From an uncultured Flavobacteriales bacterium (lineage in GTDB: Bacteria > Bacteroidota > Bacteroidia > Flavobacteriales_D > Sanyastnellaceae), in the NCBI GenBank assembly GCA_938003665.1, contig CALKYI010000366.1:1-34975 (forward strand): a stretch of 34,975 nt of DNA, read 5' to 3'. Positions 8,437 through 15,721 of the stretch are shown one piece after another. A program made the position numbers and the translations under genes. Each line of letters starts with the position of its first letter. Positions within the stretch are counted from its first letter, which is position 1. The notes under the pieces are model-generated. The model did not search any database and was not told the DNA's origin. It saw only the letters and a program-made list of their open reading frames with translations.

Positions 8437-9684
8437 TTACGCCGCGCGAACCGCCTCGCCTTGGGGATCCGGCACGCGTTTGCGGAACATCAACAGCACC
8501 ACAAAACCAAAGAGCCCCAGCCCGCCAGCGATGGCATACAACGATGAAATGGCCGAGAGGTCTCCCTGGAATTGATACCCTGAGAACACGGCGCCTACAC
8601 CAATGCCGACTTCGAGCGACATCAGCATGGTGCCTAAGGCCAACGCAACCTTTCCGGGACGCGCCAAGTCCGCAGTCCACGCCATGATGGTCGGCATGTT
8701 GATGCCAATGGACATTCCGTAAATCACCCCAAACAAAGCAGCCGTCGTCTTGGTATCCGCCACGCTCAATCCGAACATCCCGACTGCTAAAAGCGCACCG
8801 CCAATGAGCATGAGCGGCACCCGGCCACGGCGGTCCGAGGCACGACCTGCGATGAGCCGCATCGAGATGCTAGCGATGACGATGATGGTATTGAATGAGC
8901 CTTTGTAGACGTACCCCAGCGACCCCACGAAGTCTGGGGAAATGGTCAAGAATGTACCAAAGGCAAAGGCCACAGGCAACAAACCCAAAGCCGCTGGCCA
9001 CGACGAAAGGTCCATGACATCCCCCTTCCAAACGTGCAAGTCCGCCCATTTGACACGCCGCCCTTGGGGCAAGGTCTCCGGCAACCGGAGCGTCATGACC
9101 AAGGCTATCAATCCGAAAAGCGTGGAGACGATGAACATGGCGTCATAGCCGTATTCAACCGTCAACCAACTCCCGATTGCCGGTCCACCGGCCATGCCGG
9201 CATTCCCTGCTACCCCGAGGTAGCCCAGCGCTTCGCCGCGGCGGTTGAGGGGCGTGATGTCCGTCAGGAATGCCGTGGTGCCAGTGGGGCGGAATCCGGT
9301 GCTCATGCCATGGAGCAAGCGCAGGGTTAAAAATGCCCACACGGCGACCGGCACACCGCTCCAAATCGCCTCGCCGGTAATGGCACCCACGCCGATGTAG
9401 CCCAAGCCCGCTATGGTGGTCACCCAGGTGCCAAAGAGCATCACCGGCCTCCGACCCGCTCGGTCGGCAATCCGGCCACTCAAAAAACGCGAGAGAAATG
9501 CACCTACGGTAAACAGCCCCACGATCCAACCGATCAAATCCGGGCGGCCCAATTCGGTCAAAAACCCAGGCAACTCGGGCATGACCATGCCAAAACTGGC
9601 CATGAAGAGAACGGTGCTGGTGCAGAGAACCCAAAACTGGGAGGAGAACATGGTCGTGTTCCCGGGAGGAGCTTGTTTCGTCAC
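8437..9684 (-). CDS. Major facilitator superfamily transporter
   Basis: Encodes 415 residues if translation starts at the GTG at 9684, or 404 from the ATG at 9651. The -7 box ends only 7 nt before the GTG, so the mRNA would be almost leaderless from GTG or carry a leader of about 36 nt to the ATG; I keep the longer form with doubt. About 12 hydrophobic segments are visible. The MFS loop 2-3 signature reads GRIADRAGRRPVML, and its second-half echo reads GRASDRRGRVPLML. Family relatives export drugs or small metabolites; the substrate is unknown. It is divergent from the repeat protein at 9720 across 35 bases. Confidence 0.88.
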   Translation of the reverse strand: MTKQAPPGNTTMFSSQFWVLCTSTVLFMASFGMVMPELPGFLTELGRPDLIGWIVGLFTVGAFLSRFLSGRIADRAGRRPVMLFGTWVTTIAGLGYIGVGAITGEAIWSGVPVAVWAFLTLRLLHGMSTGFRPTGTTAFLTDITPLNRRGEALGYLGVAGNAGMAGGPAIGSWLTVEYGYDAMFIVSTLFGLIALVMTLRLPETLPQGRRVKWADLHVWKGDVMDLSSWPAALGLLPVAFAFGTFLTISPDFVGSLGYVYKGSFNTIIVIASISMRLIAGRASDRRGRVPLMLIGGALLAVGMFGLSVADTKTTAALFGVIYGMSIGINMPTIMAWTADLARPGKVALALGTMLMSLEVGIGVGAVFSGYQFQGDLSAISSLYAIAGGLGLFGFVVLLMFRKRVPDPQGEAVRAA

Positions 9685-9691
9685 TTGGCCG

Positions 9692-9699
9692 CAAAGATA
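9692..9699 (-). promoter_or_regulatory. -7 promoter element of the MFS transporter
   Basis: TATCTTTG on the minus strand is a perfect TAnnTTTG match, ending 7 nt before the GTG at 9684 and 40 nt before the alternative ATG at 9651. Confidence 0.6.
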
Positions 9700-9707
9700 C
9701 CCCCGCT

Positions 9708-9715
9708 TATCTTGG
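9708..9715 (+). promoter_or_regulatory. -7 element placing an almost leaderless start at 9720
   Basis: TATCTTGG matches TAnnTTTG with one mismatch and ends exactly 4 nt before the ATG. A CTTG at 9684-9687 sits 20 nt upstream, fitting a -33 element. It is back to back with the MFS promoter. Confidence 0.5.
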
Positions 9716-9719
9716 CTCC

Positions 9720-10127
9720 ATGCAATACCCGGCGAAAGTCTTGTTGGCGTGGGGAGAAGCGATCTCCGGCAACCGCGAAATCCGCGATTGGCTGATGCAA
9801 AACGGCTATCCCGAGTTGGCCCTCGTGTGCCACGCGCTGCAGCTGGACGACAGCGCCCGGTCTTGGCTTATGGCCAACCAGCATCCACACCTCATGGCGC
9901 TCGTCAGCGGTTCCGAAGGCGATGCGCAAGCCATCCAATGGATGGAAAAATTCGGATTCAACTACCTCAAAGACGTGGCCCTTGGCGCCGACAACGACGA
10001 CGAAGCCGTAACCCGGCTCATCAAAGCGGGGCAACGCGAGTGGGCGGGCATTGCCCTCAAAATCAGGTCCGTCAAGAATCAGATTGAGTCGGACAACAAC
10101 GACATGCACAAGATTTCACGGCGCTGA
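9720..10127 (+). CDS. Helical protein made of ~25-residue repeats, unknown function
   Basis: Encodes 135 residues, soluble, with no signal peptide. I do not recognise a family by name. The sequence shows about four tandem repeats of 25-26 residues, aligned on W24, W49, W74 and L100. Each has the pattern xxWLMxNxxPxLxxLVxxxxxDxxA (for example RDWLMQNGYPELALV and RSWLMANQHPHLMALV). This suggests a small right-handed helical solenoid, hence a binding role. The last 20 residues are polar and basic. It stands alone, divergent from the MFS gene and convergent with the M16 peptidase at a 9-base gap. Confidence 0.7.
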   Translation: MQYPAKVLLAWGEAISGNREIRDWLMQNGYPELALVCHALQLDDSARSWLMANQHPHLMALVSGSEGDAQAIQWMEKFGFNYLKDVALGADNDDEAVTRLIKAGQREWAGIALKIRSVKNQIESDNNDMHKISRR

Positions 10128-10140
10128 GCCGGGGACTCAG
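10124..10140. terminator. Weak hairpin between convergent genes
   Basis: CTGAG (10124-10128) and CTCAG (10136-10140) pair around a 7-base loop, right where two convergent genes end. There is no T-run, so terminator function is doubtful. Confidence 0.25.
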
Positions 10141-11411
10141 GCGTTGGAGTACACCAGGTGACTCCAGGTGCGATCATCCAGCACTTCATTGGCCAGCCGC
10201 AACACGTCATCCGCCGTAATGGCTTCGATGGCTTCGAAGACGGTTTCCAACCGTTCTACCCGGTTGTACAGCAAAAAGCTCTTTCCCAAACTCGTCATCA
10301 CACTGCTGCCCGAGTCCTGCGATAACGCCACATGGCCAACAATCTGCTGCTTGATGTTGTGGAGCTGGCGTACACCGAGCTTGGTCTTCCGAAGGGCGGC
10401 GAGCTCCTTGCGAACGAGGGCTTCGGCGCGCTTGTGGAGGCGCTTGTCCGTTCCGAAATACACGCTGAAAACGCCCACGTCGCTGTAGGGCGTGTAGGCA
10501 CATTCGATGTTGTACGCCATCCCGTGGCGTTCCCGTACGTTCAAACTCAACCGGTTGTTCATGGTGGGGCCACCGAGGTGGTTGGCAATGAGCGCGAGGC
10601 CCAGGCGATCCGGGTGGTTGCTGCCGTGGGTCAACGTGCCCATCACGTGGTGTACCTGGTGGATGTCTTTTTTCAAGCGGACATCGAACGGTGCACGGCC
10701 TTCAAACGGAGCGCGGTTGAGGGTGGAAGACCCGCTCCGAACCCGTCCGAAGTGCTTCTCACACAACCGCTTGACCTTGGACCACGGAGTAGCTCCGACA
10801 ACGCTGAACACCATTTCGTTCGGATGGTAGTGGCGCGCGACAAAGCCCTCAATGGTCGCACGGTTCATGGCGCGCACCGAATCGGTGTTGCCGAGGATGT
10901 TGCCGCCCATGGGATGACCTTCGAACAACTTTTCTTCGAACTCGTCAAAAATGGAGTCCGCCGGACTGTCGAGGTAAGCGTTGAGCTCATCCAAAATCAC
11001 ATCGCGCTCCTTCTTGATCTCGTTGACAGGGAAGGTCGCGTTGAACGTAATGTCGGCAATTAACTCCACCGCCCGCTCGAGGTGCTGCTCGGAAAAGGCG
11101 GCATAAATCCAGGTGTCTTCTTTCGAAGTGTAGGCATTGAACTCACCTCCCACCGAATCCAACCGATTGAGGACGTGAAAGGCCTTTCGCTTGTGGGTGC
11201 CTTTGAAGAGTGTGTGTTCAATGAAATGCGCGACGCCAGCTTCGCCCTGCGAGGCAAGTTCGTCCCGCGTGCCTGCATTGATGACCAAACCGCAATGCGT
11301 GACCGGGCGGTCCACGTGTTTGTAGATGACACGAAACCCGTTTTCGAATTGCGCAGTATGGAGCTCTTCCTTACCCCAGTGGGGCAAAGCCCGTTCGAGC
11401 ACGTCGGCCAT
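10137..11411 (-). CDS. M16 family zinc metallopeptidase
   Basis: Encodes 424 residues from the ATG at 11411; upstream in-frame sequence overlaps the DUF3127 gene and is not protein-like. The inverted zinc motif HxxEH is at H62, E65 and H66 (AHFIEHTLFKGT), and the third ligand is probably E142 in ERDVILDELN. Later landmarks are FEGHPMGGNILG and FVARHYHPNEMVFSVVG. This is the two-domain form of about 420 residues related to mitochondrial processing peptidase and bacterial PqqL/YmxG. No signal peptide is visible, so it is probably cytoplasmic. It follows DUF3127 by 8 bases and is probably co-transcribed with it. Confidence 0.92.
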   Translation of the reverse strand: MADVLERALPHWGKEELHTAQFENGFRVIYKHVDRPVTHCGLVINAGTRDELASQGEAGVAHFIEHTLFKGTHKRKAFHVLNRLDSVGGEFNAYTSKEDTWIYAAFSEQHLERAVELIADITFNATFPVNEIKKERDVILDELNAYLDSPADSIFDEFEEKLFEGHPMGGNILGNTDSVRAMNRATIEGFVARHYHPNEMVFSVVGATPWSKVKRLCEKHFGRVRSGSSTLNRAPFEGRAPFDVRLKKDIHQVHHVMGTLTHGSNHPDRLGLALIANHLGGPTMNNRLSLNVRERHGMAYNIECAYTPYSDVGVFSVYFGTDKRLHKRAEALVRKELAALRKTKLGVRQLHNIKQQIVGHVALSQDSGSSVMTSLGKSFLLYNRVERLETVFEAIEAITADDVLRLANEVLDDRTWSHLVYSNA

Positions 11412-11419
11412 GGAAGGTG

Positions 11420-11791
11420 TTAGAAGGGCAAATCGTCTTCGTCGTCTCCCGACGCAGCCATTGGAGGCACATCCGGAAGCGGCGCTGCAGAGACTCCCGG
11501 TGCAGCCGGAGCAGAAGGAGCTCCACCTTGACCCGGCTCGACACGCCATGCGTTCAAGTCGACGTAAAAATTGCCATTGTATTCGCGGCCGCGGATGTCA
11601 AACTTGACCAACACGGCATCGCCTTCGTTGTATTTGGCAATCTGCTCGGTGCGCTCTTTGGTCGCCGTGAACTTCACGTCTTGTGGGTACTGGTCCTCGG
11701 TCGTGATGACGAAATCACGCTTGTAAAATCCACTTGGAAAATCCTGCTGATCGAAGATCTTTTTGATCTTCCCTTTCATTTCAAAACTCAT
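11420..11791 (-). CDS. DUF3127 protein, SSB-like with acidic C-terminal tip
   Basis: Encodes 123 residues from the ATG at 11791; sequence further upstream in frame is GC-rich noise. Residues 1-85 match the Bacteroidota DUF3127 pattern (MSFEMKGKIKKIFDQQDF, then GREYNGNFYVDLNAWRVE) and read as a short beta-barrel resembling an OB fold. Residues 86-114 are a disordered linker of Gly, Ala, Pro and Ser. The end is DDEDDLPF (116-123), much like the DDDIPF tip by which single-stranded DNA-binding protein recruits repair enzymes. The function is not established; a nucleic-acid-binding role is my inference. It lies upstream of the M16 peptidase. Confidence 0.85.
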   Translation of the reverse strand: MSFEMKGKIKKIFDQQDFPSGFYKRDFVITTEDQYPQDVKFTATKERTEQIAKYNEGDAVLVKFDIRGREYNGNFYVDLNAWRVEPGQGGAPSAPAAPGVSAAPLPDVPPMAASGDDEDDLPF

Positions 11792-11795
11792 GGTG

Positions 11796-11803
11796 CGAAG
11801 GTA
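11796..11803 (-). promoter_or_regulatory. -7 element of the DUF3127 gene, 4 nt from ATG
   Basis: TACCTTCG on the minus strand matches TAnnTTTG with one mismatch and ends exactly 4 nt before the ATG at 11791, predicting a leaderless or nearly leaderless mRNA. Confidence 0.5.
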
Positions 11804-11847
11804 TTCACGCCCATTCGAAAACCGGAGCCCGGGCCGGGGCTTTTTTA

Positions 11848-12759
11848 TCAACCCAAATTGAAGGCCATGACCGCCTTCAAAGCGTCTGCGGCGTTCCCTT
11901 CCGCTATGCACCGCGCAGCAAACGCGTGCACAGCATGTTCGAGCGCCACCCCGTCCCCCTCGTGCTCAATGAACAACTCGGACAACTCCATGAGCTTGAA
12001 GTCATTGACATCCGTTTCATTGGGCATTTCGAGCAGGGCACCGAGTTGGGCCAGGTCGTTGCCGGTCAAGACTTTGCTCTCGCGCGCTTCTTGCGGCAAA
12101 GCGTCCACCCCTATGCCGGGTGCAACAAGGGGCTTAGGCACCTCAAACAACGCTGCCCCCGACGCCCGGACGTAGGCATTGCCACCGCAACGCCCGACCA
12201 AATCGAGCAAATCCGGCACCGGCTGACCGGCCTCGTTGAGGACATCCGAACGGAAGTGCATCCGTTGAATTTCGCAAACGACCAATTGCCCGGCGCCGCC
12301 CTCCTCTCCGAGCGAATCCACACGCAAGACCTTGCATTCCAAGGCGACGGGGCTTTCCGCCACGCGCTTGGGCTTGACGGTGTCTGAGGGCAGGGCGGTC
12401 AAGCCGGCCTTTTCAAATTCACTCACGCCCCGGTCGAAGTCTGCGCTGGCCAATGAGCAGGCGTGCACCATGTTGTAGTCGACAAGGTTGATGACGACCT
12501 CAGGCACTGCCAAGACGTTTTCCAACGTGTGCTTGGTCGTGTTGTTTTTCATCCGACGTGCCGGGCTGAAAATGACGACCGGTGGCTTGGCCGAAAACAC
12601 ATTGAAGTAGCTGAACGGCGCGAGGTTATCTCGGCCCTCTTCGTCTACCGTGCTGGCAAAAGCTATGGGACGTGGGGCGATGCCACCGAGAAGTTTCCCG
12701 TGCAAATCACGTCCCGCGAGTTCGGAAGGATCGAATGAAGCGTATGCGTGCTCCGCCAT
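11848..12759 (-). CDS. Flavin reductase-like FMN-binding protein
   Basis: Encodes 303 residues. The first ~200 residues form the split-barrel flavin reductase-like domain: LLGGIAPRPIAFASTVDEEGRDNLAPFSYFN, FSPARRMKNNTTKHTLENV and VINLVDYNMVHACSLAS. Such proteins bind FMN and reduce flavin or act as oxidoreductases; the exact substrate is unknown. The last ~100 residues (from about 205) are an additional helical, acidic region without a motif I know. It is 2 bases downstream of purE, in an operon with DUF151-UVR and purE. Confidence 0.85.
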   Translation of the reverse strand: MAEHAYASFDPSELAGRDLHGKLLGGIAPRPIAFASTVDEEGRDNLAPFSYFNVFSAKPPVVIFSPARRMKNNTTKHTLENVLAVPEVVINLVDYNMVHACSLASADFDRGVSEFEKAGLTALPSDTVKPKRVAESPVALECKVLRVDSLGEEGGAGQLVVCEIQRMHFRSDVLNEAGQPVPDLLDLVGRCGGNAYVRASGAALFEVPKPLVAPGIGVDALPQEARESKVLTGNDLAQLGALLEMPNETDVNDFKLMELSELFIEHEGDGVALEHAVHAFAARCIAEGNAADALKAVMAFNLG

Positions 12760-12761
12760 GT

Positions 12762-13259
12762 TCAGAAGTGCTTCTCGACGGTATCGATGGAATTCAACAC
12801 CTTGTCTTTCAGCGCAGCCTTGAAAGCCGCCAATCGACCCGCCAACGCTTCATCGCTGGTGGCAGCGATTTGAGCCGCCAGAATCCCCGCATTGCGGCCT
12901 CCGTCCAGAGCGACGGTTGCAACCGGCACACCGGAAGGCATCTGCAAGATGCTTAACACCGAATCCCATCCATCAATGGAGTTGCTGCTGTGGATCGGAA
13001 CACCGATGACAGGCAAGGTGGTCAAGGATGCCGTCATGCCAGGCAAGTGCGCTGCACCTCCTGCGCCGGCCACAATGACTTTGATGCCACGACCAGCCGC
13101 TTCAGTGGCGTGGGTAACCATGCGCTCCGGCGTCCGGTGCGCTGATACCACAGTCATCTCAAATGGCACATCCAATTCCTTCAGTACTTCGCCCGCTTTT
13201 TCCATGACAGGAAGGTCGCTTGCGGAACCCATGATGATGCTTACTACCGGTTGTGCCAT
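12762..13259 (-). CDS. purE: N5-carboxyaminoimidazole ribonucleotide mutase PurE
   Basis: Encodes 165 residues, usual for class I PurE. It converts N5-CAIR to CAIR in purine synthesis, with PurK as the normal partner (not in this window). The active-site loop GSASD at 11-15 and SAHRTPERM with the catalytic His near 41 are intact, as are GAGGAAHLPGM, GVPIHSS and VATVALDGGRNAGILAAQI. It starts 12 bases after the DUF151-UVR gene and ends 2 bases before the flavin reductase, so the three are one transcription unit. Confidence 0.97.
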   Translation of the reverse strand: MAQPVVSIIMGSASDLPVMEKAGEVLKELDVPFEMTVVSAHRTPERMVTHATEAAGRGIKVIVAGAGGAAHLPGMTASLTTLPVIGVPIHSSNSIDGWDSVLSILQMPSGVPVATVALDGGRNAGILAAQIAATSDEALAGRLAAFKAALKDKVLNSIDTVEKHF

Positions 13260-13271
13260 GGTGGTGCAGTT

Positions 13272-13859
13272 CTATGAATTGGATTTTTCTCTGGCGTCAA
13301 TTTCGTCACGCAAACGACTCGCGAGCTCGTAATCCTCACGGGCAATGGCTTGCGACAACTCCTTTTTCAAATCTCCGATGCTGCGTTCCTTGGCTGGCGC
13401 TTCCTCTGCAGCCTCAGCCGCCGCTTCGGCGCGCTCAACTCGCTCCATCTCCTCCGGTCCAATCCCCGCCATTTTCATGACCGATTCGGCGCAATAGATA
13501 GGGCACCCAAATCGGTAAGCGATGGCCACGGCGTCGCTCGGACGGCAGTCAATTTCTTCAGACTTCTCATCGGAGACGCAGTGCATTTTGGCGAAAAACA
13601 CGCCTTCCACCATGTTATAGATGATGACCTCCAGCACGCGAATGCCGAAAGAGCCGAACGCCGACTTGAACAAATCGTGCGTCAGCGGACGCGAGGCTTT
13701 CATCTTCTCTATCTCGATGGCAATGGCCTGTGCCTCTGCTCCACCGATCACAATGGGCAGTTTGCGGTTGCCTTCCACCTCACTCAAAACCATCGCGTAC
13801 GCCCCCGAAGAGGAGCCACTCAGGGCAATGTCCGACACTTCGACTTCTACCTTTTTCAT
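13272..13859 (-). CDS. Bifunctional nuclease family (DUF151) protein with UVR motif
   Basis: Encodes 195 residues. Residues 1-130 are the DUF151/bifunctional nuclease domain (YAMVLSEVEGNRKLPIVIGGAEAQAIAIEIE, then RPSDAVAIAYRFGCPIY). After an Ala/Glu-rich linker (140-160), residues 162-189 form a UVR motif (KKELSQAIAREDYELASRLRDEI), like the UvrB-UvrC contact helix pair. This architecture is common in Bacteroidota. The nuclease activity was described for a plant relative and is unproven here; the UVR tail suggests contact with repair or Clp-type partners. It is the first gene of the DUF151-purE-flavin reductase unit, with its own promoter box. Confidence 0.9.
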   Translation of the reverse strand: MKKVEVEVSDIALSGSSSGAYAMVLSEVEGNRKLPIVIGGAEAQAIAIEIEKMKASRPLTHDLFKSAFGSFGIRVLEVIIYNMVEGVFFAKMHCVSDEKSEEIDCRPSDAVAIAYRFGCPIYCAESVMKMAGIGPEEMERVERAEAAAEAAEEAPAKERSIGDLKKELSQAIAREDYELASRLRDEIDAREKSNS

Positions 13860-13875
13860 TCCGTGGGAATTGCTA

Positions 13876-13883
13876 CAAAGGTA
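13876..13883 (-). promoter_or_regulatory. -7 promoter element of the DUF151-purE unit
   Basis: TACCTTTG on the minus strand is a perfect TAnnTTTG match ending 16 nt before the ATG at 13859. It lies between the etfA stop and this gene, so the unit starts here. Confidence 0.6.
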
Positions 13884-13898
13884 GGAACGGAATGAGCA

Positions 13899-14843
13899 TC
13901 AGCTATCAAGTGCATGCACCGCAGCCGTGAGCTTAGGCAACACTTCGAACGCATCACCGACGATCCCGTAATCTGCGGCCTTGAAGAACGGCGCTTCCGG
14001 ATCGGTATTGATGACGACAATGGTCTTGGATTGGTTCACCCCGGCGAGGTGCTGGATGGCACCGGAAATTCCTGCGGCGATGTACAAGTTGGGGCGAATG
14101 GTGATACCCGTTTGTCCCACGTGCTCGTGGTGAGGGCGCCACCCAATGTCCGAAACCGGACGGGAGCAAGCGGTTGTCGCACCGAGGGCCGTGGCCAATT
14201 CTTCGACGATGCCCCAATTCTCGGGGCCTTTCAAACCGCGGCCTGCGCTGACAACCAACTCCGCCTCCGGGAGGGGTACCTGACCGTCCCCACTCGCCGA
14301 TTCATATCCGGTAACGGTCTCACGGGCGGTGCCGAGATCGGCGCTGAACGCCTCCACCGCCGTGGCCGAACCTTCCGTTGCGACGCCGAACGCATTGGGC
14401 GTCACGGTGTAAACAGCCTTCTCGGTGGTCACAGCAACGTCGGCCATGGCCTTTCCGGAAAACACGTTTTTGCGCACGGTCCCGCCCTCGGGCAAGTGTG
14501 TCACGCCTGCCACGAGGCCTGCGTTCATACGAACGGCGACCCGGGGGGCCACCGCGCGTCCGAAGTGATCGTGTCCGCAAACCACATGCGTAGCTCCGGC
14601 CGCATCCGCTGCTGCTGAGGCGAGCCTGGCCCATTGGCCGCTGTCCTGAACGGCACCTTCGTGGTGCAGGGTCCGGGCAATGCCTGCGGCACCAATGGCA
14701 TCAGCGCTGCTCAACGGTCCGGCCACAATGCCGACTGCATCCGTGCCGAGCTGAGCTGCAAGGCCTGCAGCGTAACTCGCCGCTTCCAATCCGCTCTTGG
14801 TGGCGGATCCATTCTGGGTGTTGATGATGGCTAGTACTGACAT
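13899..14843 (-). CDS. etfA: Electron transfer flavoprotein alpha subunit
   Basis: Encodes 314 residues. With EtfB it forms the FAD-carrying heterodimer that takes electrons from acyl-CoA and related dehydrogenases and passes them to the quinone pool. The C-terminal FAD domain shows VVSAGRGLKGPENWGIVEELA, ACSRPVSDIGWRPHHEHVGQTG, YIAAGISGAIQHLAGVNQSKTIVVINTDPEAPFFKAADYGIVGD. The N-terminal half is the usual nucleotide-fold domain. It lies 3 bases after etfB. All expected motifs are present. Confidence 0.97.
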   Translation of the reverse strand: MSVLAIINTQNGSATKSGLEAASYAAGLAAQLGTDAVGIVAGPLSSADAIGAAGIARTLHHEGAVQDSGQWARLASAAADAAGATHVVCGHDHFGRAVAPRVAVRMNAGLVAGVTHLPEGGTVRKNVFSGKAMADVAVTTEKAVYTVTPNAFGVATEGSATAVEAFSADLGTARETVTGYESASGDGQVPLPEAELVVSAGRGLKGPENWGIVEELATALGATTACSRPVSDIGWRPHHEHVGQTGITIRPNLYIAAGISGAIQHLAGVNQSKTIVVINTDPEAPFFKAADYGIVGDAFEVLPKLTAAVHALDS

Positions 14844-14846
14844 GGC

Positions 14847-15584
14847 TTAGATGACTTTGGCTTCTTCGCGAAGCAAACGAATGAGTTCAGCGGCGTCCCC
14901 CGCGTCGATGATTTTGCAGGCTCCCTTTTCAGGCGGCAAGGCGAAACGCTCGATGCGCGAACCGCTCTCTGCGGTGGCAGCTTCGACCGCCAGGGGCTTG
15001 GTGCGTGCGGACATGATGCCACGCATGTTGGGAATGCGCTGTTCGGCCATGCCTTTGGCTGCGCTGAGGACCAGGGGCAACGTCACGGTGACGTTTTCCT
15101 CGCCTCCAGCCGCTTCGCGCTTGACCGACGCTTCACCGGCGTTGACGTCCAGGTGGGTCGCATTTGCCACAAACCCACAATCGAGTAGCTCCGCCAACAT
15201 GGCCGGGACAACTGCGCCGTTGTGATCGATGGTTTCCTTGCCGCAAAGGATGACGTCGTAGCCTTTTCCGTTGGCGTATCCTGCAATGAGACGCGCCACC
15301 TGCATGGCATCCGTGGGCTCGCTGTCGATGCGAACGGCATCGTCCGCGCCGATGGCCAGAGCCTTTCGGATGGTGGGATCGCATTGCGATCCGCCCACCG
15401 TAATGGTGGTTACGGAACCGCCTTGCTGTTCCTTCAATTCAATGGCGCGTACCAACGCATACCATTCATCGTAGGGATTGACGATGTATTGCACCCCATT
15501 GGAGTCGAACTCGCGGTCGTCATTGGTGAACGCGATGCGACTTGTCGTGTCGGGGGCTTGGCTGATGCAGACAAGTAATTTCAT
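14847..15584 (-). CDS. etfB: Electron transfer flavoprotein beta subunit
   Basis: Encodes 245 residues, beginning MKLLVCISQAPDTTSRIAF. It carries the AMP-binding and dehydrogenase-docking part of ETF. Conserved stretches are YIVNPYDEWYALVRAIELKE, GADDAVRIDS, VILCGKETIDHNGAVVPAMLAELL and LPLVLSAAKGMAEQRIPNMRGIMSARTKPL, the last being the recognition-loop region. It is first in the etfB-etfA operon. Its -7 box ends only 4 nt before the ATG. It is divergent from pdhB, which makes sense for two genes feeding respiration. Confidence 0.97.
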   Translation of the reverse strand: MKLLVCISQAPDTTSRIAFTNDDREFDSNGVQYIVNPYDEWYALVRAIELKEQQGGSVTTITVGGSQCDPTIRKALAIGADDAVRIDSEPTDAMQVARLIAGYANGKGYDVILCGKETIDHNGAVVPAMLAELLDCGFVANATHLDVNAGEASVKREAAGGEENVTVTLPLVLSAAKGMAEQRIPNMRGIMSARTKPLAVEAATAESGSRIERFALPPEKGACKIIDAGDAAELIRLLREEAKVI

Positions 15585-15588
15585 ACTT

Positions 15589-15596
15589 CAAAGGTA
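15589..15596 (-). promoter_or_regulatory. -7 element of etfB, 4 nt from ATG
   Basis: TACCTTTG on the minus strand is a perfect match and ends exactly 4 nt before the ATG at 15584, predicting a leaderless or nearly leaderless mRNA. No clear -33 element is seen. Confidence 0.6.
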
Positions 15597-15628
15597 GGAA
15601 GTTGCCGACCAAAATCGACGGAAATTTG

Positions 15629-15642
15629 CTATGCATGCATAG
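15629..15642. promoter_or_regulatory. 14-bp perfect palindrome between etfB and pdhB
   Basis: CTATGCATGCATAG reads the same on both strands. It lies about 33 bases upstream of the etfB -7 box and about 49 bases upstream of the pdhB -7 box, within a 137-base divergent gap. The position suits a binding site for a dimeric regulator shared by both promoters. No regulator gene is adjacent. Confidence 0.5.
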
Positions 15643-15690
15643 ATTTTTTCTCGGCATCCGACGTGGGTTTCATCGCTTTATTTGTTGACT

Positions 15691-15698
15691 TATCTTTG
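15691..15698 (+). promoter_or_regulatory. -7 promoter element of pdhB
   Basis: TATCTTTG is a perfect TAnnTTTG match ending 23 nt before the pdhB ATG. A TTTC at 15668-15671 with a 19-nt spacer is a possible weak -33 element. Confidence 0.6.
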
Positions 15699-15721
15699 CC
15701 GACCAATTCAAGTAGACACGC

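Noticed and set aside
11822..11847. GC-rich hairpin followed by TTTTTT on the plus strand
   Set aside because: The T-run is oriented for plus-strand transcription but no plus-strand gene ends there; on the minus strand only a weak TTTT follows, so I do not call it a terminator for the flavin reductase gene.
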